Shown here: positions 54,411-63,477 of the stretch, piece after piece
Numbering within the stretch: position 1 is the first letter of the stretch
Layout: every line of letters starts with the position of its first letter
Assembly (NCBI GenBank): GCA_016841605.1
Contig: JAENYV010000002.1
Coordinates: forward strand, 186,001 to 250,000
From: Dethiobacter alkaliphilus
Lineage (GTDB): Bacteria > Bacillota > Dethiobacteria > DTU022 > UBA8154
DNA length: 64,000 nt
Reading direction: 5' to 3'
Position numbers and translations under genes: made by a program
The notes under the pieces: generated by a model
What the model was told of the DNA's origin: nothing
What the model saw: only the letters and a program-made list of their open reading frames with translations
Database searches by the model: none

Positions 54411-56285
54411 TTATACGGGAGAAAAAAAGGTATTTATTGATACATATCCGAGATCAGCCCCCGCTAGTTCCCGCAAAAATTCAGCCGCTCCCTCCAGGTC
54501 AAGTCCCGGCATAAGAAATACTGTACTGGAACAGCCCGCCAAACAGTGGCGATGTATCTCCCCTTCATAAGCAATTTTTTTATCAAGGCCTTCATCTTCC
54601 TGGAAGAGGATAAAGCCGGGACTATAAAGCTCTTTATCCGTAACCCCTCGAATAATGCCGAAATCTTCTCTATCTTGTTCCGTAAAACTCTGCAGCTGCC
54701 TGTCACCCGAGATGCCGGCCAGTGCAAAATTCAAATCATATTCTTCCCGGAAAGATAAGACTCTTCTAGACATATGGCTTAAAATCCTGACGAGTAGTCT
54801 GTGGCTTTCTTCATTACTCTCGCTTTTTTCGGACTGGAACACCCGCAGGACCTCCGGCAAACCAATAAAACCCAGCGTCATTATCCCATTTTTTAAAGCA
54901 TCTTGAATACTGTCCTCCGGGGATAAACGTTCACTTCCCATATATTGGCCTTTCCCCATAACAAAAGGAAGATCCCGGCAGCGCAAGGCAGTTAAAACCT
55001 CAAAGCGGTGTAAAAGTTGACGAACCCCCAGACGTAGCAGGCGGTCCAGTTCCACAAAAAAAAGCTCCTCGTCCCGGGTTGTAAGAGCAAGGCGGGGTAA
55101 ATTAATGGTTAAAGAACCAATATTTCCTCTTCCTTCTCCCCCTGCCTTACCGTGCCTGTTCTCAGCAATCCTCAGCCCGTCGGAAAAATAACACACCTCG
55201 TTATGTAAAGGATTATTATACGAAGTATCCAAAAAACAGAACGTAGGATTGCCGGTACGTAGTGCCGACCGCAAAGCCAGTAAAAATAAATCGTAATTTG
55301 GATCTTTCGGTAAAAAGTTAATACCTTCCCTGAGAATAAAAACAATCCTCGGGTGGTTGTTATGGTCTTTATCGCAAAGCAGTTCGTTTAAAAAAAATTG
55401 AGAACACAGCTTACCTTCTTCAGACGTATCCAAACCTAATCCCATGCTGAGTTTAAAACGGTTTCCGGCAAAAAAACCGGAAAGATTATTGTAATAACGT
55501 AAAAAACCCCTTAGACTTCCCGCTAATTCCACATGTTCGCTTCTTTTCTGAAACCCGCGCAGCAACTCTCCCAGGAAGCGATCAAAAAAAGGCAAATGTT
55601 GCTCACCAAACATATCGTTCCGGCTTTTCTGAACCGCACCGGCAATATTCATTAATGTAGAATAAAAGCCGATGGGAGAAAAATTTTCTATAATCCCGGA
55701 ATGGTTTTTAACTATCCTCGGAAAATCAATATGTAATGAATCTAAAGTTTTACTGTAATACCCAAGATGATGAATATGGAAACTTCCCCGCCGATGTGCC
55801 TGAGCAATTTCGGGAGGAAGCAAGTTGTCCAGGTAATACTTCTGGCTGGCAGCCAGGGCAATTTCATGCATCTTCTGAGCAGATGAATACCCGCACTCCT
55901 CTGCTCTTCGATTTCCCTCTACAAGAATATCTTTAACGACATCCATAAGGTCGGACTTGGCTTCTCTGATACGTGTTCTTCTATCCCTGTATAAAATATA
56001 GGCTTTAGATGTCCGGGCATGTCCTTTTTCAATGAGTATTTTTTCCACAACATCCTGAATTTCCTCTACAGTAGGAATCAGCCCCGGAACCTTGTTAGCC
56101 GCAAGGTAGCTAATTACTTCTCCCGTTAATTCTTCTGCCAGGGAGTAGTTTTCTCCTCCTACAGCCCTGGCAGCTTTAAAAATTGCCTCGGTTATTTTCC
56201 GTTTATCAAATGGTGTAATTCTTCCATCTCTCTTTCTAATCTCAAGAAAAGGAACACTATCAAAAGGAATACTATCTTTTGTCAA
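54411..56285 (-). CDS. ATP-cone/NrdD-like protein lacking the glycyl-radical domain
   Basis: 624 residues. ATP-cone domain at about 15-105 (IRKRDGRITPFDKRKI, ILYRDRR), then a class III ribonucleotide reductase-like barrel with GRGNIGSLTINLPRLAL at 385-401. The protein ends at AGADLGYVSINTFFSPV, where genuine NrdD proteins continue with a zinc-binding Cys cluster and the glycyl-radical RVxGY. The conserved GGH loop is replaced by HRHCLAGCS (569-576). No frameshift or downstream remnant is seen, and there is no nrdG nearby. It is unlikely to be an active reductase of the known type; nucleotide sensing is a possibility. Immediately downstream of nrdR. Confidence 0.8.
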   Translation of the reverse strand: MTKDSIPFDSVPFLEIRKRDGRITPFDKRKITEAIFKAARAVGGENYSLAEELTGEVISYLAANKVPGLIPTVEEIQDVVEKILIEKGHARTSKAYILYRDRRTRIREAKSDLMDVVKDILVEGNRRAEECGYSSAQKMHEIALAASQKYYLDNLLPPEIAQAHRRGSFHIHHLGYYSKTLDSLHIDFPRIVKNHSGIIENFSPIGFYSTLMNIAGAVQKSRNDMFGEQHLPFFDRFLGELLRGFQKRSEHVELAGSLRGFLRYYNNLSGFFAGNRFKLSMGLGLDTSEEGKLCSQFFLNELLCDKDHNNHPRIVFILREGINFLPKDPNYDLFLLALRSALRTGNPTFCFLDTSYNNPLHNEVCYFSDGLRIAENRHGKAGGEGRGNIGSLTINLPRLALTTRDEELFFVELDRLLRLGVRQLLHRFEVLTALRCRDLPFVMGKGQYMGSERLSPEDSIQDALKNGIMTLGFIGLPEVLRVFQSEKSESNEESHRLLVRILSHMSRRVLSFREEYDLNFALAGISGDRQLQSFTEQDREDFGIIRGVTDKELYSPGFILFQEDEGLDKKIAYEGEIHRHCLAGCSSTVFLMPGLDLEGAAEFLRELAGADLGYVSINTFFSPV

Positions 56286-56320
56286 ATAATCACCCTTCCA
56301 ACCCGCAACATTTAATCCTG

Positions 56321-56797
56321 CTACTGCCTCTCCTCACCCCGACGGAGAGAGAGAACTCTCTCCAGCTCTTCTTTAAAAGTTTCAATGTCCTCGTAACGAT
56401 AAAAAACAGAAGCATAGCGAACATAAGTCACTTCGTCCAGTGGTAAAAGCTTTTCTAAAACCCTTGTTCCAATACTATCTGAAGATATCTCCCGCATATC
56501 TTCGCTGCGTATTTCCCTCTCCACTTCGTCGGCTATATTCTGAAAAGTATGTATGGATATCCTACTTTTCTCACCGGCTCGAAGAAGACCTTCCAGAATT
56601 TTATTTTTATCGAATAATTGTTTGCTGCCGTCTTTTTTTAAAATAAAGATGGGGATCTCTTCAACCTTCTCGAAGGTTGTAAAATGCTTGCTGCATTGCA
56701 AGCACTCACGACGGCGCCTGATGGATTCACCTTCTTCAAAAGTCCGGGCATCTACAACCCTGTTTTCCGGTTCCCCGCAATAAGGACACCTTATCAT
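56321..56797 (-). CDS. nrdR: Transcriptional repressor NrdR
   Basis: Zinc-finger/ATP-cone repressor of ribonucleotide reductase genes. 158 residues from the ATG at 56797: MIRCPYCGEPENRVVDAR, RRRRECLQCSKHFTTFEK zinc ribbon, then an ATP-cone with KKDGSKQLFDKNKI and FYRYEDIETF. AGAGGATG upstream supports this start rather than the longer frame. The next gene carries the same kind of ATP-cone. Confidence 0.97.
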   Translation of the reverse strand: MIRCPYCGEPENRVVDARTFEEGESIRRRRECLQCSKHFTTFEKVEEIPIFILKKDGSKQLFDKNKILEGLLRAGEKSRISIHTFQNIADEVEREIRSEDMREISSDSIGTRVLEKLLPLDEVTYVRYASVFYRYEDIETFKEELERVLSLRRGEERQ

Positions 56798-56833
56798 AAG
56801 GAACATCCTCTCCCATGTTTTCGCCACTTTTTC

Positions 56834-56862
56834 ATTATATACCAACCTCCGGGGCATGTCCA
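56834..56862 (-). promoter_or_regulatory. Sigma-A promoter for nrdR
   Basis: Minus strand TGGACA (56857-56862), 17-nt spacer, TATAAT (56834-56839), 37 bp before the nrdR start. Confidence 0.7.
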
Positions 56863-56900
56863 GTCTGGGTATTATATTCAATTATGTAAATTTTAGTAAA

Positions 56901-56936
56901 TAAAAAAATAACCGGCGCTTGCAAACAGTGCCGATT
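56901..56936 (-). terminator. Terminator after ylmC
   Basis: Stem of about 7 bp between 56913-56919 and 56927-56933 (CGGCACTG side to CAAGCGCCG side, one G-T) followed on the minus strand by TTTTTTTATTT. Separates the sigG-ylmC unit from nrdR. Confidence 0.65.
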
Positions 56937-56937
56937 G

Positions 56938-57189
56938 TTATCTCTCATGGTTTATGTCCGGAGAGTAATCAACTAAAATTGTATCTACACCAACTTTAAT
57001 AACTTTTTCCCACGGGATTGACAGATCCTGCTTCTTTCCGAGAACCCCCAGAAACCCTCCCGAACCGGGGATAACTACCGCTTTAATGGTCCCTTTTTCA
57101 ATATCAATATCTAAATCATTGATAACTCCAAGCCTTTTACCGTCATTAACATTAACAACATCCCGATCCCGCAACTCGTTAATGCGCAT
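56938..57189 (-). CDS. ylmC: YlmC/YmxH family sporulation protein (PRC-barrel)
   Basis: 83 residues from the ATG at 57189 (MRINELRDRDVVNVNDGKRLG). A single PRC-barrel domain with GVINDLDIDIEKGTIKAVVIPG and IPWEKVIKVGVDTILVD. Members are widespread in spore formers near sigG; molecular role unknown. A five-codon longer start (57204) is possible. Confidence 0.9.
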   Translation of the reverse strand: MRINELRDRDVVNVNDGKRLGVINDLDIDIEKGTIKAVVIPGSGGFLGVLGKKQDLSIPWEKVIKVGVDTILVDYSPDINHER

Positions 57190-57266
57190 CTGTTTTTCCC
57201 CCAACCCTTTTTTCGGCTCTTTTTGTCTCCTTTTATATTCTATTATACTTCTTCTTTTATGATACT

Positions 57267-57494
57267 TTAAAAGATTCTTAAATGCCCGGTTGCGTCCTCT
57301 CTACTGATCAAGTAATAATCGTCAGGGTTTTGCATATACTCACTAACTGTTGTGCTCCGAAGGAGATTATTCATATTGTAGGCAAAAATTATGTGTGAGT
57401 GCCTGGCCGAAATTGTTAAAGCAGAAAAAAGAAGGAAAAAACAAAGAAAAAAACTGAACACGTTTTTCTTTTGCTTATAACCTTTCTCCAACAT
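57267..57494 (-). CDS. Small secreted or membrane protein of unknown function
   Basis: 75 residues from the ATG at 57494, chosen for GAGGAG seven nt upstream. N-terminal MLEKGYKQKK followed by a hydrophobic helix (about 12-33) resembling a signal peptide or anchor, then SARHSHIIFAYN and a short polar tail ending TGHLRIF. I recognise no family. Position between sigG and ylmC, with no terminator before it, suggests sporulation-linked expression. Confidence 0.6.
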   Translation of the reverse strand: MLEKGYKQKKNVFSFFLCFFLLFSALTISARHSHIIFAYNMNNLLRSTTVSEYMQNPDDYYLISREDATGHLRIF

Positions 57495-57547
57495 TTTACT
57501 ACTCCTCATTTTTTACAATGTTATTCATTGGATATCACTGAGGGCTT

Positions 57548-58318
57548 TCACTGCATATGTTTCCTTAATTGCCCCAACGCCGATTTTTCCAAACGGGAAA
57601 CTTGAGCCTGGGAAATACCTATTTCATCTGCTACCTCCATCTGGGTCTTACCCCTGTAAAATCTTAATGTTAGAATCAGCTTTTCTCTTTCATTCAGTTT
57701 TTTCAGGGCATCTTTGATGGAAAGAACCTCCAACCATTTTTCATCCAAACTTTTTTCGTCACTGATTTGATCCATAACAAAAATGGGATCTCCCCCATCG
57801 TTATAGATAGGCTCAAAGAGAGAAACGGGTTCCTGAATTGAGTCCATGGCCAAAATTATTTCTTCCCGGCTCACTTCCAATTCCGAGGCAATCTCCAACA
57901 GGCTTGGTTCCCTGGATAATTTGTGAGCCAACTGATCTCTAATCTGTAAAACCTTATAAGCGATGTCACGCAGTGACCTGCTTACTCTCACCGGGGTATT
58001 ATCCCGAAGGTAGCGCCTGATTTCACCAATTATCATAGGAACTGCATACGTGGAAAATTTAACATTTTGACTCAGATCGAAATTATCGATAGCTTTAATT
58101 AAACCGATGCATCCCACCTGAAAGAGATCGTCAACCAGTTCACCTCGGTTGTTAAAACGCTGAATAACGCTTAATACCAACCGTAAATTCCCATTAACCA
58201 ACTGGTCCCTTGATTGAAAATCCCCATTTTGCATTCTGGTAAAAAGCTTACGCATTTCTTTATTATTTAGAACAGGTAACTTGGCAGTGTTGACTCCGCA
58301 TATTTCTACTTTATTCAA
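57548..58318 (-). CDS. sigG: RNA polymerase sporulation sigma factor SigG
   Basis: Late forespore sigma factor. 256 residues with the SigG-specific N-terminus MNKVEICGVNTAKLPVL, region 2 (QVGCIGLIKAIDNFDLSQNVKFSTYAVPMI in parts), region 3 and region 4 with a helix-turn-helix GKTQMEVADEIGISQAQVSRLEK (read in parts). TTG start with AGGAGGAAG upstream. A sigma-G/F-like promoter is visible in front; it lies 75 bp after sigE. Confidence 0.96.
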   Translation of the reverse strand: MNKVEICGVNTAKLPVLNNKEMRKLFTRMQNGDFQSRDQLVNGNLRLVLSVIQRFNNRGELVDDLFQVGCIGLIKAIDNFDLSQNVKFSTYAVPMIIGEIRRYLRDNTPVRVSRSLRDIAYKVLQIRDQLAHKLSREPSLLEIASELEVSREEIILAMDSIQEPVSLFEPIYNDGGDPIFVMDQISDEKSLDEKWLEVLSIKDALKKLNEREKLILTLRFYRGKTQMEVADEIGISQAQVSRLEKSALGQLRKHMQ

Positions 58319-58355
58319 GGGATACTTCCTCCTGGCGGACTCATTTACTTACTAA

Positions 58356-58384
58356 AAGTATCTCCTCATGTTGCTTTTTTATAC
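58356..58384 (-). promoter_or_regulatory. Possible forespore (sigma-G/F-type) promoter for sigG
   Basis: Minus strand GTATA (58380-58384), 17-nt spacer, GATACTT (58356-58362). It resembles the -35 GNATA and -10 CATACTA of forespore promoters, and sigG is autoregulated in B. subtilis. Confidence 0.4.
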
Positions 58385-58393
58385 GGTTAATAT

Positions 58394-59125
58394 TTACTCC
58401 ATTTTCTTAATCTCTTTTTTTAATCTTTTAATAATCCGTTTTTCCAGACGGGAAATATAGGATTGAGATATACCGAGAAGTTCAGCTACTTCTTTCTGAG
58501 TTTTTTCATGTCCGTCGAGCAAACCGAAACGAAGCTGCATAATTTTTCTCTCCCGTCCCGATAATTTTTCCATTGCTGTGTACAGGAGCTTACGTTCAAC
58601 TTCGTCTTCAAGATTGCGAATAACCAGGTCGTTCTCCGTTCCCAAAACATCAGAAAGCAAAAGTTCGTTCCCATCCCAATCCACATTAAGGGGTTCATCA
58701 AAAGAAATTTCTGCTCTGACTTTATTATTTCTGCGCAGGTACATCAAAATTTCGTTTTCAATACATCTTGAAGCGTACGTTGCCAGCTTGATGTTTTTAT
58801 GCGGGTTAAACGTGTTCACTGCTTTAATCAGGCCAATAGTCCCTATGGATATTAAATCATCGACAATCAAACCTGTATTTTCAAACTTACGGGCTATATA
58901 AACAACCAGGCGCAAATTTCGCTCAATAAGTGTTCCTCTGACCCTGTCTTGACCGTCCTTGAGTAGTTCAAGAAGGGTATATTCTTCCTCTGAGGAGAGA
59001 GGGGGAGGCAGCGCTTTACTGTTGGTGACATAATAAATGATTTTTGAACAATTAATGCCCAATTTATTCTTCAAAAACAACAGCGCCGATATGATTTTCC
59101 ATCTAAAATTGAATATATTTCTCAT
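58394..59125 (-). CDS. sigE: RNA polymerase sporulation sigma factor SigE (pro-form)
   Basis: Early mother-cell sigma factor made as an inactive precursor. 243 residues from the ATG at 59125; the first ~27 residues ([20 protein letters not shown]) form the membrane-binding pro-sequence cleaved by SpoIIGA. Region 2 [33 protein letters not shown] (in parts) and region 4 helix-turn-helix [17 protein letters not shown] are intact. One bp from spoIIGA. AGAAGGTC upstream of the start. Confidence 0.97.
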   Translation of the reverse strand: MRNIFNFRWKIISALLFLKNKLGINCSKIIYYVTNSKALPPPLSSEEEYTLLELLKDGQDRVRGTLIERNLRLVVYIARKFENTGLIVDDLISIGTIGLIKAVNTFNPHKNIKLATYASRCIENEILMYLRRNNKVRAEISFDEPLNVDWDGNELLLSDVLGTENDLVIRNLEDEVERKLLYTAMEKLSGRERKIMQLRFGLLDGHEKTQKEVAELLGISQSYISRLEKRIIKRLKKEIKKME

Positions 59126-59126
59126 T

Positions 59127-60053
59127 TTATCGACCTTCTTCTCCGGAACAACGGCAGACTTCCAACGGCAAGAGCATTTCATATTCCTCCTCGTAACTAA
59201 ATTTTTGCTGCGTAATAGCAATGAACATTCCTTCCTGCAAAGATATCTCCCTTCCTTTTTGCCATATTCTTATCTCCTCAGGACGGAAGGCAACCATATA
59301 ATCATCATGGTTTAAAGAATGGTAAGGAACAAGACGAAACATTAAATCTGTTCCACAACTGCTTAGCGCTTTTTCAAGTCCGCACCATTTGATTTGTGAA
59401 CCGTCTTCCAATACTGCACGTATCTCCGGAGGGAGAAGTTCGGCCATAGCCGGGTACGAAGCTACGGCAACAGGAAGACCTGAAAAGGGCTCCTTAAGCA
59501 TATTACCGGTATCTAAAAAAGCTGAAAATTTTTTCTTCTTACCTGATAAGCCGACTTCCACCTGAAAATTTTTCGTCAAAAAGCGATATTTAACCTTTTC
59601 TTCAAGCAGAGGTGAAACCCAACGTACAAAAGTTAACAGGAGTATTCCCGCCCCAAAAAGGTGAAAAAAAGAAGGGGAGTGGAGAAAATAAATGTTCCGG
59701 GAGAAATCAAGAGAGTAATTACTCCACAGTAAAAAAGAAAAAACGATTCCGGCAAGGATAAAAGAACCGAGATAAAAAAGCAATAACAGTAAAAATCCAT
59801 CCATCCACCGTCGCGGCCGGAATGTCAAGACAATCATGGCAATGGGCAGTAAAAGTTTTCCCGGCCAGGACATAAGGAGAGAAGCCCCGGCCGGTAAGAG
59901 GAAGAAAAGAAGCAGTATACCGCCCAAAGCAGATCCGGTAAATAGCCTTAAAAGGGTTGTTTTCTGCCTCGCTACCTGACCGGCAAGTTTTAACAGCAAA
60001 AAATTGACGGCAACATTCAGTGTAATAACCAGATCAAGGTACAACCCTTTCAC
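59127..60053 (-). CDS. spoIIGA: Sigma-E processing peptidase SpoIIGA
   Basis: 308 residues: five N-terminal membrane helices (about 1-155) and a cytoplasmic aspartic-protease-like domain with the catalytic Asp in [12 protein letters not shown] and the GVALSS-type surrounding strand PVAVASY. Cleaves the SigE pro-sequence after septation. Conserved spoIIGA-sigE-sigG order immediately downstream of ftsAZ. Confidence 0.96.
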   Translation of the reverse strand: MKGLYLDLVITLNVAVNFLLLKLAGQVARQKTTLLRLFTGSALGGILLLFFLLPAGASLLMSWPGKLLLPIAMIVLTFRPRRWMDGFLLLLLFYLGSFILAGIVFSFLLWSNYSLDFSRNIYFLHSPSFFHLFGAGILLLTFVRWVSPLLEEKVKYRFLTKNFQVEVGLSGKKKKFSAFLDTGNMLKEPFSGLPVAVASYPAMAELLPPEIRAVLEDGSQIKWCGLEKALSSCGTDLMFRLVPYHSLNHDDYMVAFRPEEIRIWQKGREISLQEGMFIAITQQKFSYEEEYEMLLPLEVCRCSGEEGR

Positions 60054-60101
60054 CCACCCTGAAAAATATTTCGCCTGTTTCTGACCTTGTTTTACTTGCT
60101 C

Positions 60102-60107
60102 ATTATA
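60102..60107 (-). promoter_or_regulatory. Probable -10 element of the spoIIG promoter
   Basis: Minus strand TATAAT, about 49 bp before spoIIGA. TTGTTA lies 23 nt upstream, a long spacing reminiscent of the Spo0A-activated spoIIG promoter of B. subtilis (22 nt). No clear Spo0A box could be identified by eye. Confidence 0.4.
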
Positions 60108-60145
60108 ACAAAATTTCGTTCAGAAATTTGTAACAATTTGCCACC

Positions 60146-60185
60146 CCAAAATAAAAAGGTATGGAATCTTTCTTCCATACCTTTT
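60146..60185 (-). terminator. Terminator after ftsZ
   Basis: Perfect 13-bp stem (60173-60185/60154-60166; AAAAGGTATGGAA arm) with a 6-nt loop and TTTTTATTTT on the minus strand. Ends the ftsQ-ftsA-ftsZ transcript before spoIIGA. Confidence 0.9.
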
Positions 60186-60241
60186 GTGGAAATTTCACTT
60201 TTTCATTTGAGAAGCAAAAGCACCGTCCCCTTGACTTTCCC

Positions 60242-61306
60242 TTACTTGCCTGATCTTCGGCGCCTGAGAAAGGCCGGAATGTCGATATCGGTCTCGCTAA
60301 ACTTTTTATCTTCCGTAAAAGTAATTAACTCTTCACGCGGTGATTTTGCCGCTTTTTTATCAAAACCCGTGGCAATTACGGTAACCCGGGCCTGATCCTT
60401 AAATGATTCATCAATTACCGCGCCAAAAATGATGTTGGCATCCGGATCGGCAGCCTCTGCAACCGTATCGGCCGCCTCATTAATTTCAAAAAGACTCAGG
60501 TTACTTCCACAGGTAACATTAATTAATACCCCTCTGGCACCTTCAATGGAAGTTTCTAAAAGAGGACTGAAAATCGCTGCTTTAGCCGCTTCGATGGCAC
60601 TGTTTTCTCCACTTGCACTCCCAACGCCCATCAAAGCAGTACCTGTTTCTTTCATGATCGCTTTTACATCAGCAAAATCAAGATTAATGAGTCCTGGAAT
60701 GGCAATTAAATCGGATATTCCCTGGACTCCCTGACGCAAAACATCATCAGCAATGCGAAAAGCTTCCAATAAAGGAGTCTTCTTATCGACAACCTGAAGG
60801 AGTTTATCGTTGGGGATAACAATAAGAGTATCAACTTTTTCTTTTAAGGCCAGGATGCCTTTATCGGCCTGAGTCATACGCCTGCGGCCTTCAAAAGTAA
60901 AAGGGCGTGTGACAACTCCCACCGTCAATGCGCCAAGATTTTTTACGATCTCCGCAATGATCGGTGCAGCTCCGGTCCCTGTCCCTCCTCCCATTCCTGC
61001 AGTAATAAAAATCATATCGGAACCTTTGAGGACAGCTTCGAGTTCTTCCCTGCTTTCTTCCGCAGCCTGCCTTCCCATTTCAGGATTTCCCCCAGACCCT
61101 AAACCCTTGGTCAGCTTAGTCCCAATTTGCAGTTTTGTTCCGGATTGGGCCAGATCTAGCGCCTGGGCATCAGTATTGACGGAAATAAAATCCACTCCCT
61201 TGAGACCGGCCTCAATCATGCGATTTACGGCATTACTGCCGCCTCCGCCTACCCCAATGACTTTTATTTGTGCATACAGCTCCATTTCAGCTTCATATTC
61301 AGTCAT
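60242..61306 (-). CDS. ftsZ: Cell division protein FtsZ
   Basis: Tubulin-like GTPase that forms the Z ring. 354 residues with [18 protein letters not shown], the tubulin signature [10 protein letters not shown], synergy loop [11 protein letters not shown] and the C-terminal conserved peptide [12 protein letters not shown] that binds FtsA/SepF. Thirty bp after ftsA. Full length. Confidence 0.98.
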   Translation of the reverse strand: MTEYEAEMELYAQIKVIGVGGGGSNAVNRMIEAGLKGVDFISVNTDAQALDLAQSGTKLQIGTKLTKGLGSGGNPEMGRQAAEESREELEAVLKGSDMIFITAGMGGGTGTGAAPIIAEIVKNLGALTVGVVTRPFTFEGRRRMTQADKGILALKEKVDTLIVIPNDKLLQVVDKKTPLLEAFRIADDVLRQGVQGISDLIAIPGLINLDFADVKAIMKETGTALMGVGSASGENSAIEAAKAAIFSPLLETSIEGARGVLINVTCGSNLSLFEINEAADTVAEAADPDANIIFGAVIDESFKDQARVTVIATGFDKKAAKSPREELITFTEDKKFSETDIDIPAFLRRRRSGK

Positions 61307-61335
61307 AAAGAACCTCCCCTATTGTCTTTCAAAGA

Positions 61336-62565
61336 TTACTCCCAAATATCTGCGAGAAAAGATTTTATACGCCTCCAGAGGTTGATAAAAAAACTTTCCT
61401 TTATTTCAGTTTTTTTACCTGTTTTTCGCACCGTTTTATTTCGGGAAGCATGATGGATTAGTCCAACAGCCGTGGAGTAAATAGGGCTTTTTACTCCCAG
61501 ATATTCCGGTTGGGCCAGCCTTACGGAACATCCAAAAGCAGACTCTGCCAAATCGGAAATTCCCCGCATTAAAGAAACGCCTCCGGTAAGAACAACGCCT
61601 CCGGGAGGTAATTTGCCGAAACTCATACGATTAATTTCCTGACCACAAAGCTGTATAATTTCTGTAATGCGCGGTTCAATAAAATTAAAAAGTTCATCCG
61701 AAGTAATATTATGAACTTCTTTGCCGCTAATACCTTCAATCTCAATCTGCTTTGTTTCAAGGGCGGGATCCTGGACAGCAAAACCATATTCAATTTTAAT
61801 TCTCTCCGCCAACTGAAACGTCGTGCGCAAACCGACGGCCAAATCATTGGTAATATGGTCTCCCCCCATAGGTAAGACAATAATATCTTTTAATGTTCCC
61901 TGCTGAAAGAAGGCGATTTCTGTTGTTCCCCCGCCAATGTCAATTAAAAAAACCCCCAGTTCTTTCTCGTCCCTGGAAAGGCAGACATCCCCATTGGCGA
62001 TTGAACACAAAACCAGTCTATTCACCTCAAATCCGGCCATGTTCACACAGCGGATAAGATTTCGCAGGGAAGTCATCGTTCCCGTCAAGACCATGGCTTC
62101 AACTTCCAGTCTAACCCCCAGCATCCCCACGGGATCACGGATACCATCATACCCGTCAACAATAAATTCTTTGGGAATAACATCAATAATTTCCTTTTCC
62201 TGAGGAAGAACGATAACTCTTGCGGCCTGCAAAACTCTTTCGACATCCTGCTCCGTAATCTCTTTGTCATCCCTGGCAACGGCTACAACACCGCGATTGT
62301 TGACCAGGCCGATATGTGTACCGACAATTCCCACATTAACAATTTCTATTTTGGACCCCACCATCCGTTCTGCCTCTGCTGTCGCCCTGGTGATGGAATC
62401 TACAGTTCGTTCCAGATCAATAATAATTCCTTTTTTTATTCCTTCGGAAGGACTTGTCCCAACTCCAATAATATTAATGTTTCCATCTGTCATAACTTCT
62501 CCGACTAAAACCCGGACATTTGAAGTCCCTATATCAATCCCCGTAATAACATCTCGCCTGGTCAA
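61336..62565 (-). CDS. ftsA: Cell division protein FtsA
   Basis: Actin-like membrane tether of FtsZ. 409 residues with the ATPase phosphate-1 motif GIDIGTSNVRVLVG, phosphate-2 LIDIGGGTTEIAFF, the adenosine motif VVLTGGVSLMRGI, and a C-terminal amphipathic helix NLWRRIKSFLADIW for membrane binding. Between ftsQ and ftsZ. Confidence 0.98.
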   Translation of the reverse strand: MTRRDVITGIDIGTSNVRVLVGEVMTDGNINIIGVGTSPSEGIKKGIIIDLERTVDSITRATAEAERMVGSKIEIVNVGIVGTHIGLVNNRGVVAVARDDKEITEQDVERVLQAARVIVLPQEKEIIDVIPKEFIVDGYDGIRDPVGMLGVRLEVEAMVLTGTMTSLRNLIRCVNMAGFEVNRLVLCSIANGDVCLSRDEKELGVFLIDIGGGTTEIAFFQQGTLKDIIVLPMGGDHITNDLAVGLRTTFQLAERIKIEYGFAVQDPALETKQIEIEGISGKEVHNITSDELFNFIEPRITEIIQLCGQEINRMSFGKLPPGGVVLTGGVSLMRGISDLAESAFGCSVRLAQPEYLGVKSPIYSTAVGLIHHASRNKTVRKTGKKTEIKESFFINLWRRIKSFLADIWE

Positions 62566-62652
62566 ACATATACCCCCTTGTTACGACCACTCTCCAAAAC
62601 TTCCCCTTTTTATATTCCACATTTTAAATATATTTCCTTTTACAGATAAAAA

Positions 62653-63453
62653 TTATTTTGTAATTGGTATAAAGACGGGTGCTTCCACTGCTCTAATATC
62701 CAGATATCCCTGTTGAAATTTATTCTCCTCCTCTGAAAGAATATACTGGTGCAGCTGTTGCAAAACTTCCAGCTTTTCCGGCAGATCTTCCTTGTCTCCC
62801 AGCCAAACTTCCATTCCTTCCCATGTATAGGCAATAATTTGCTGCGGGTCGTTTACGTTAATTTCCGCTAAAGGTAATGAGGGAGAATTAGTTAATGACT
62901 CCAGAAATATTTCTACAATCTCGCCGCGGGATCGATCCGGAATACTCATTCCTACATCCATTCTACCCCAGGATAATCCGTTAATCAGAGGAAATTCCCC
63001 TTTGTAAGCATCATTCATCCCAATAATCAATCCATCGGAAGAGAGTTCGAGATACGAACCATGATATGGCGCCATGGCTACAGGATATTTTTCCTTAATA
63101 GCTATGATAATGCCTCCTGGCAAAGATCTTTCTACCTGAACTTCAGCAACCCGGGGCATGGAAGCAACCCGCTCCCTGATTTCCGGAGAACTTATTTTCC
63201 AGATATTCATCCCTTCCCGCAAACCTGTAACTGCACGTATCTCATCAGAGGAAACCTTGTCCAATCCTTTAATGGAAATTTCCTGTATGGTAAAATATGG
63301 TGATCGCAGAAATAAAAGCATGGAGAGCGAAGAAAAGAGAAAAAGTAAAATTAAAACAAATTTTTTTTTCATACTCTTCCGCTCTTTGTTCTCCACGTTC
63401 TCCACCGGTGGATCATGCTCTCCATACGAATAACTATGTGTCTTTTCTACCAT
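62653..63453 (-). CDS. ftsQ: Cell division protein FtsQ/DivIB
   Basis: 266 residues. Cytoplasmic charged N-terminus (1-29), one membrane helix (about 31-48), then POTRA domain YFTIQEISIKGLDKVSSDEIRA (in parts) and beta domain. Stabilises the FtsB/FtsL complex at the septum. 87 bp before ftsA; follows murA. Confidence 0.94.
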   Translation of the reverse strand: MVEKTHSYSYGEHDPPVENVENKERKSMKKKFVLILLFLFSSLSMLLFLRSPYFTIQEISIKGLDKVSSDEIRAVTGLREGMNIWKISSPEIRERVASMPRVAEVQVERSLPGGIIIAIKEKYPVAMAPYHGSYLELSSDGLIIGMNDAYKGEFPLINGLSWGRMDVGMSIPDRSRGEIVEIFLESLTNSPSLPLAEINVNDPQQIIAYTWEGMEVWLGDKEDLPEKLEVLQQLHQYILSEEENKFQQGYLDIRAVEAPVFIPITK

Positions 63454-63477
63454 TATGCCACCTTTTATTCTCGTTAT

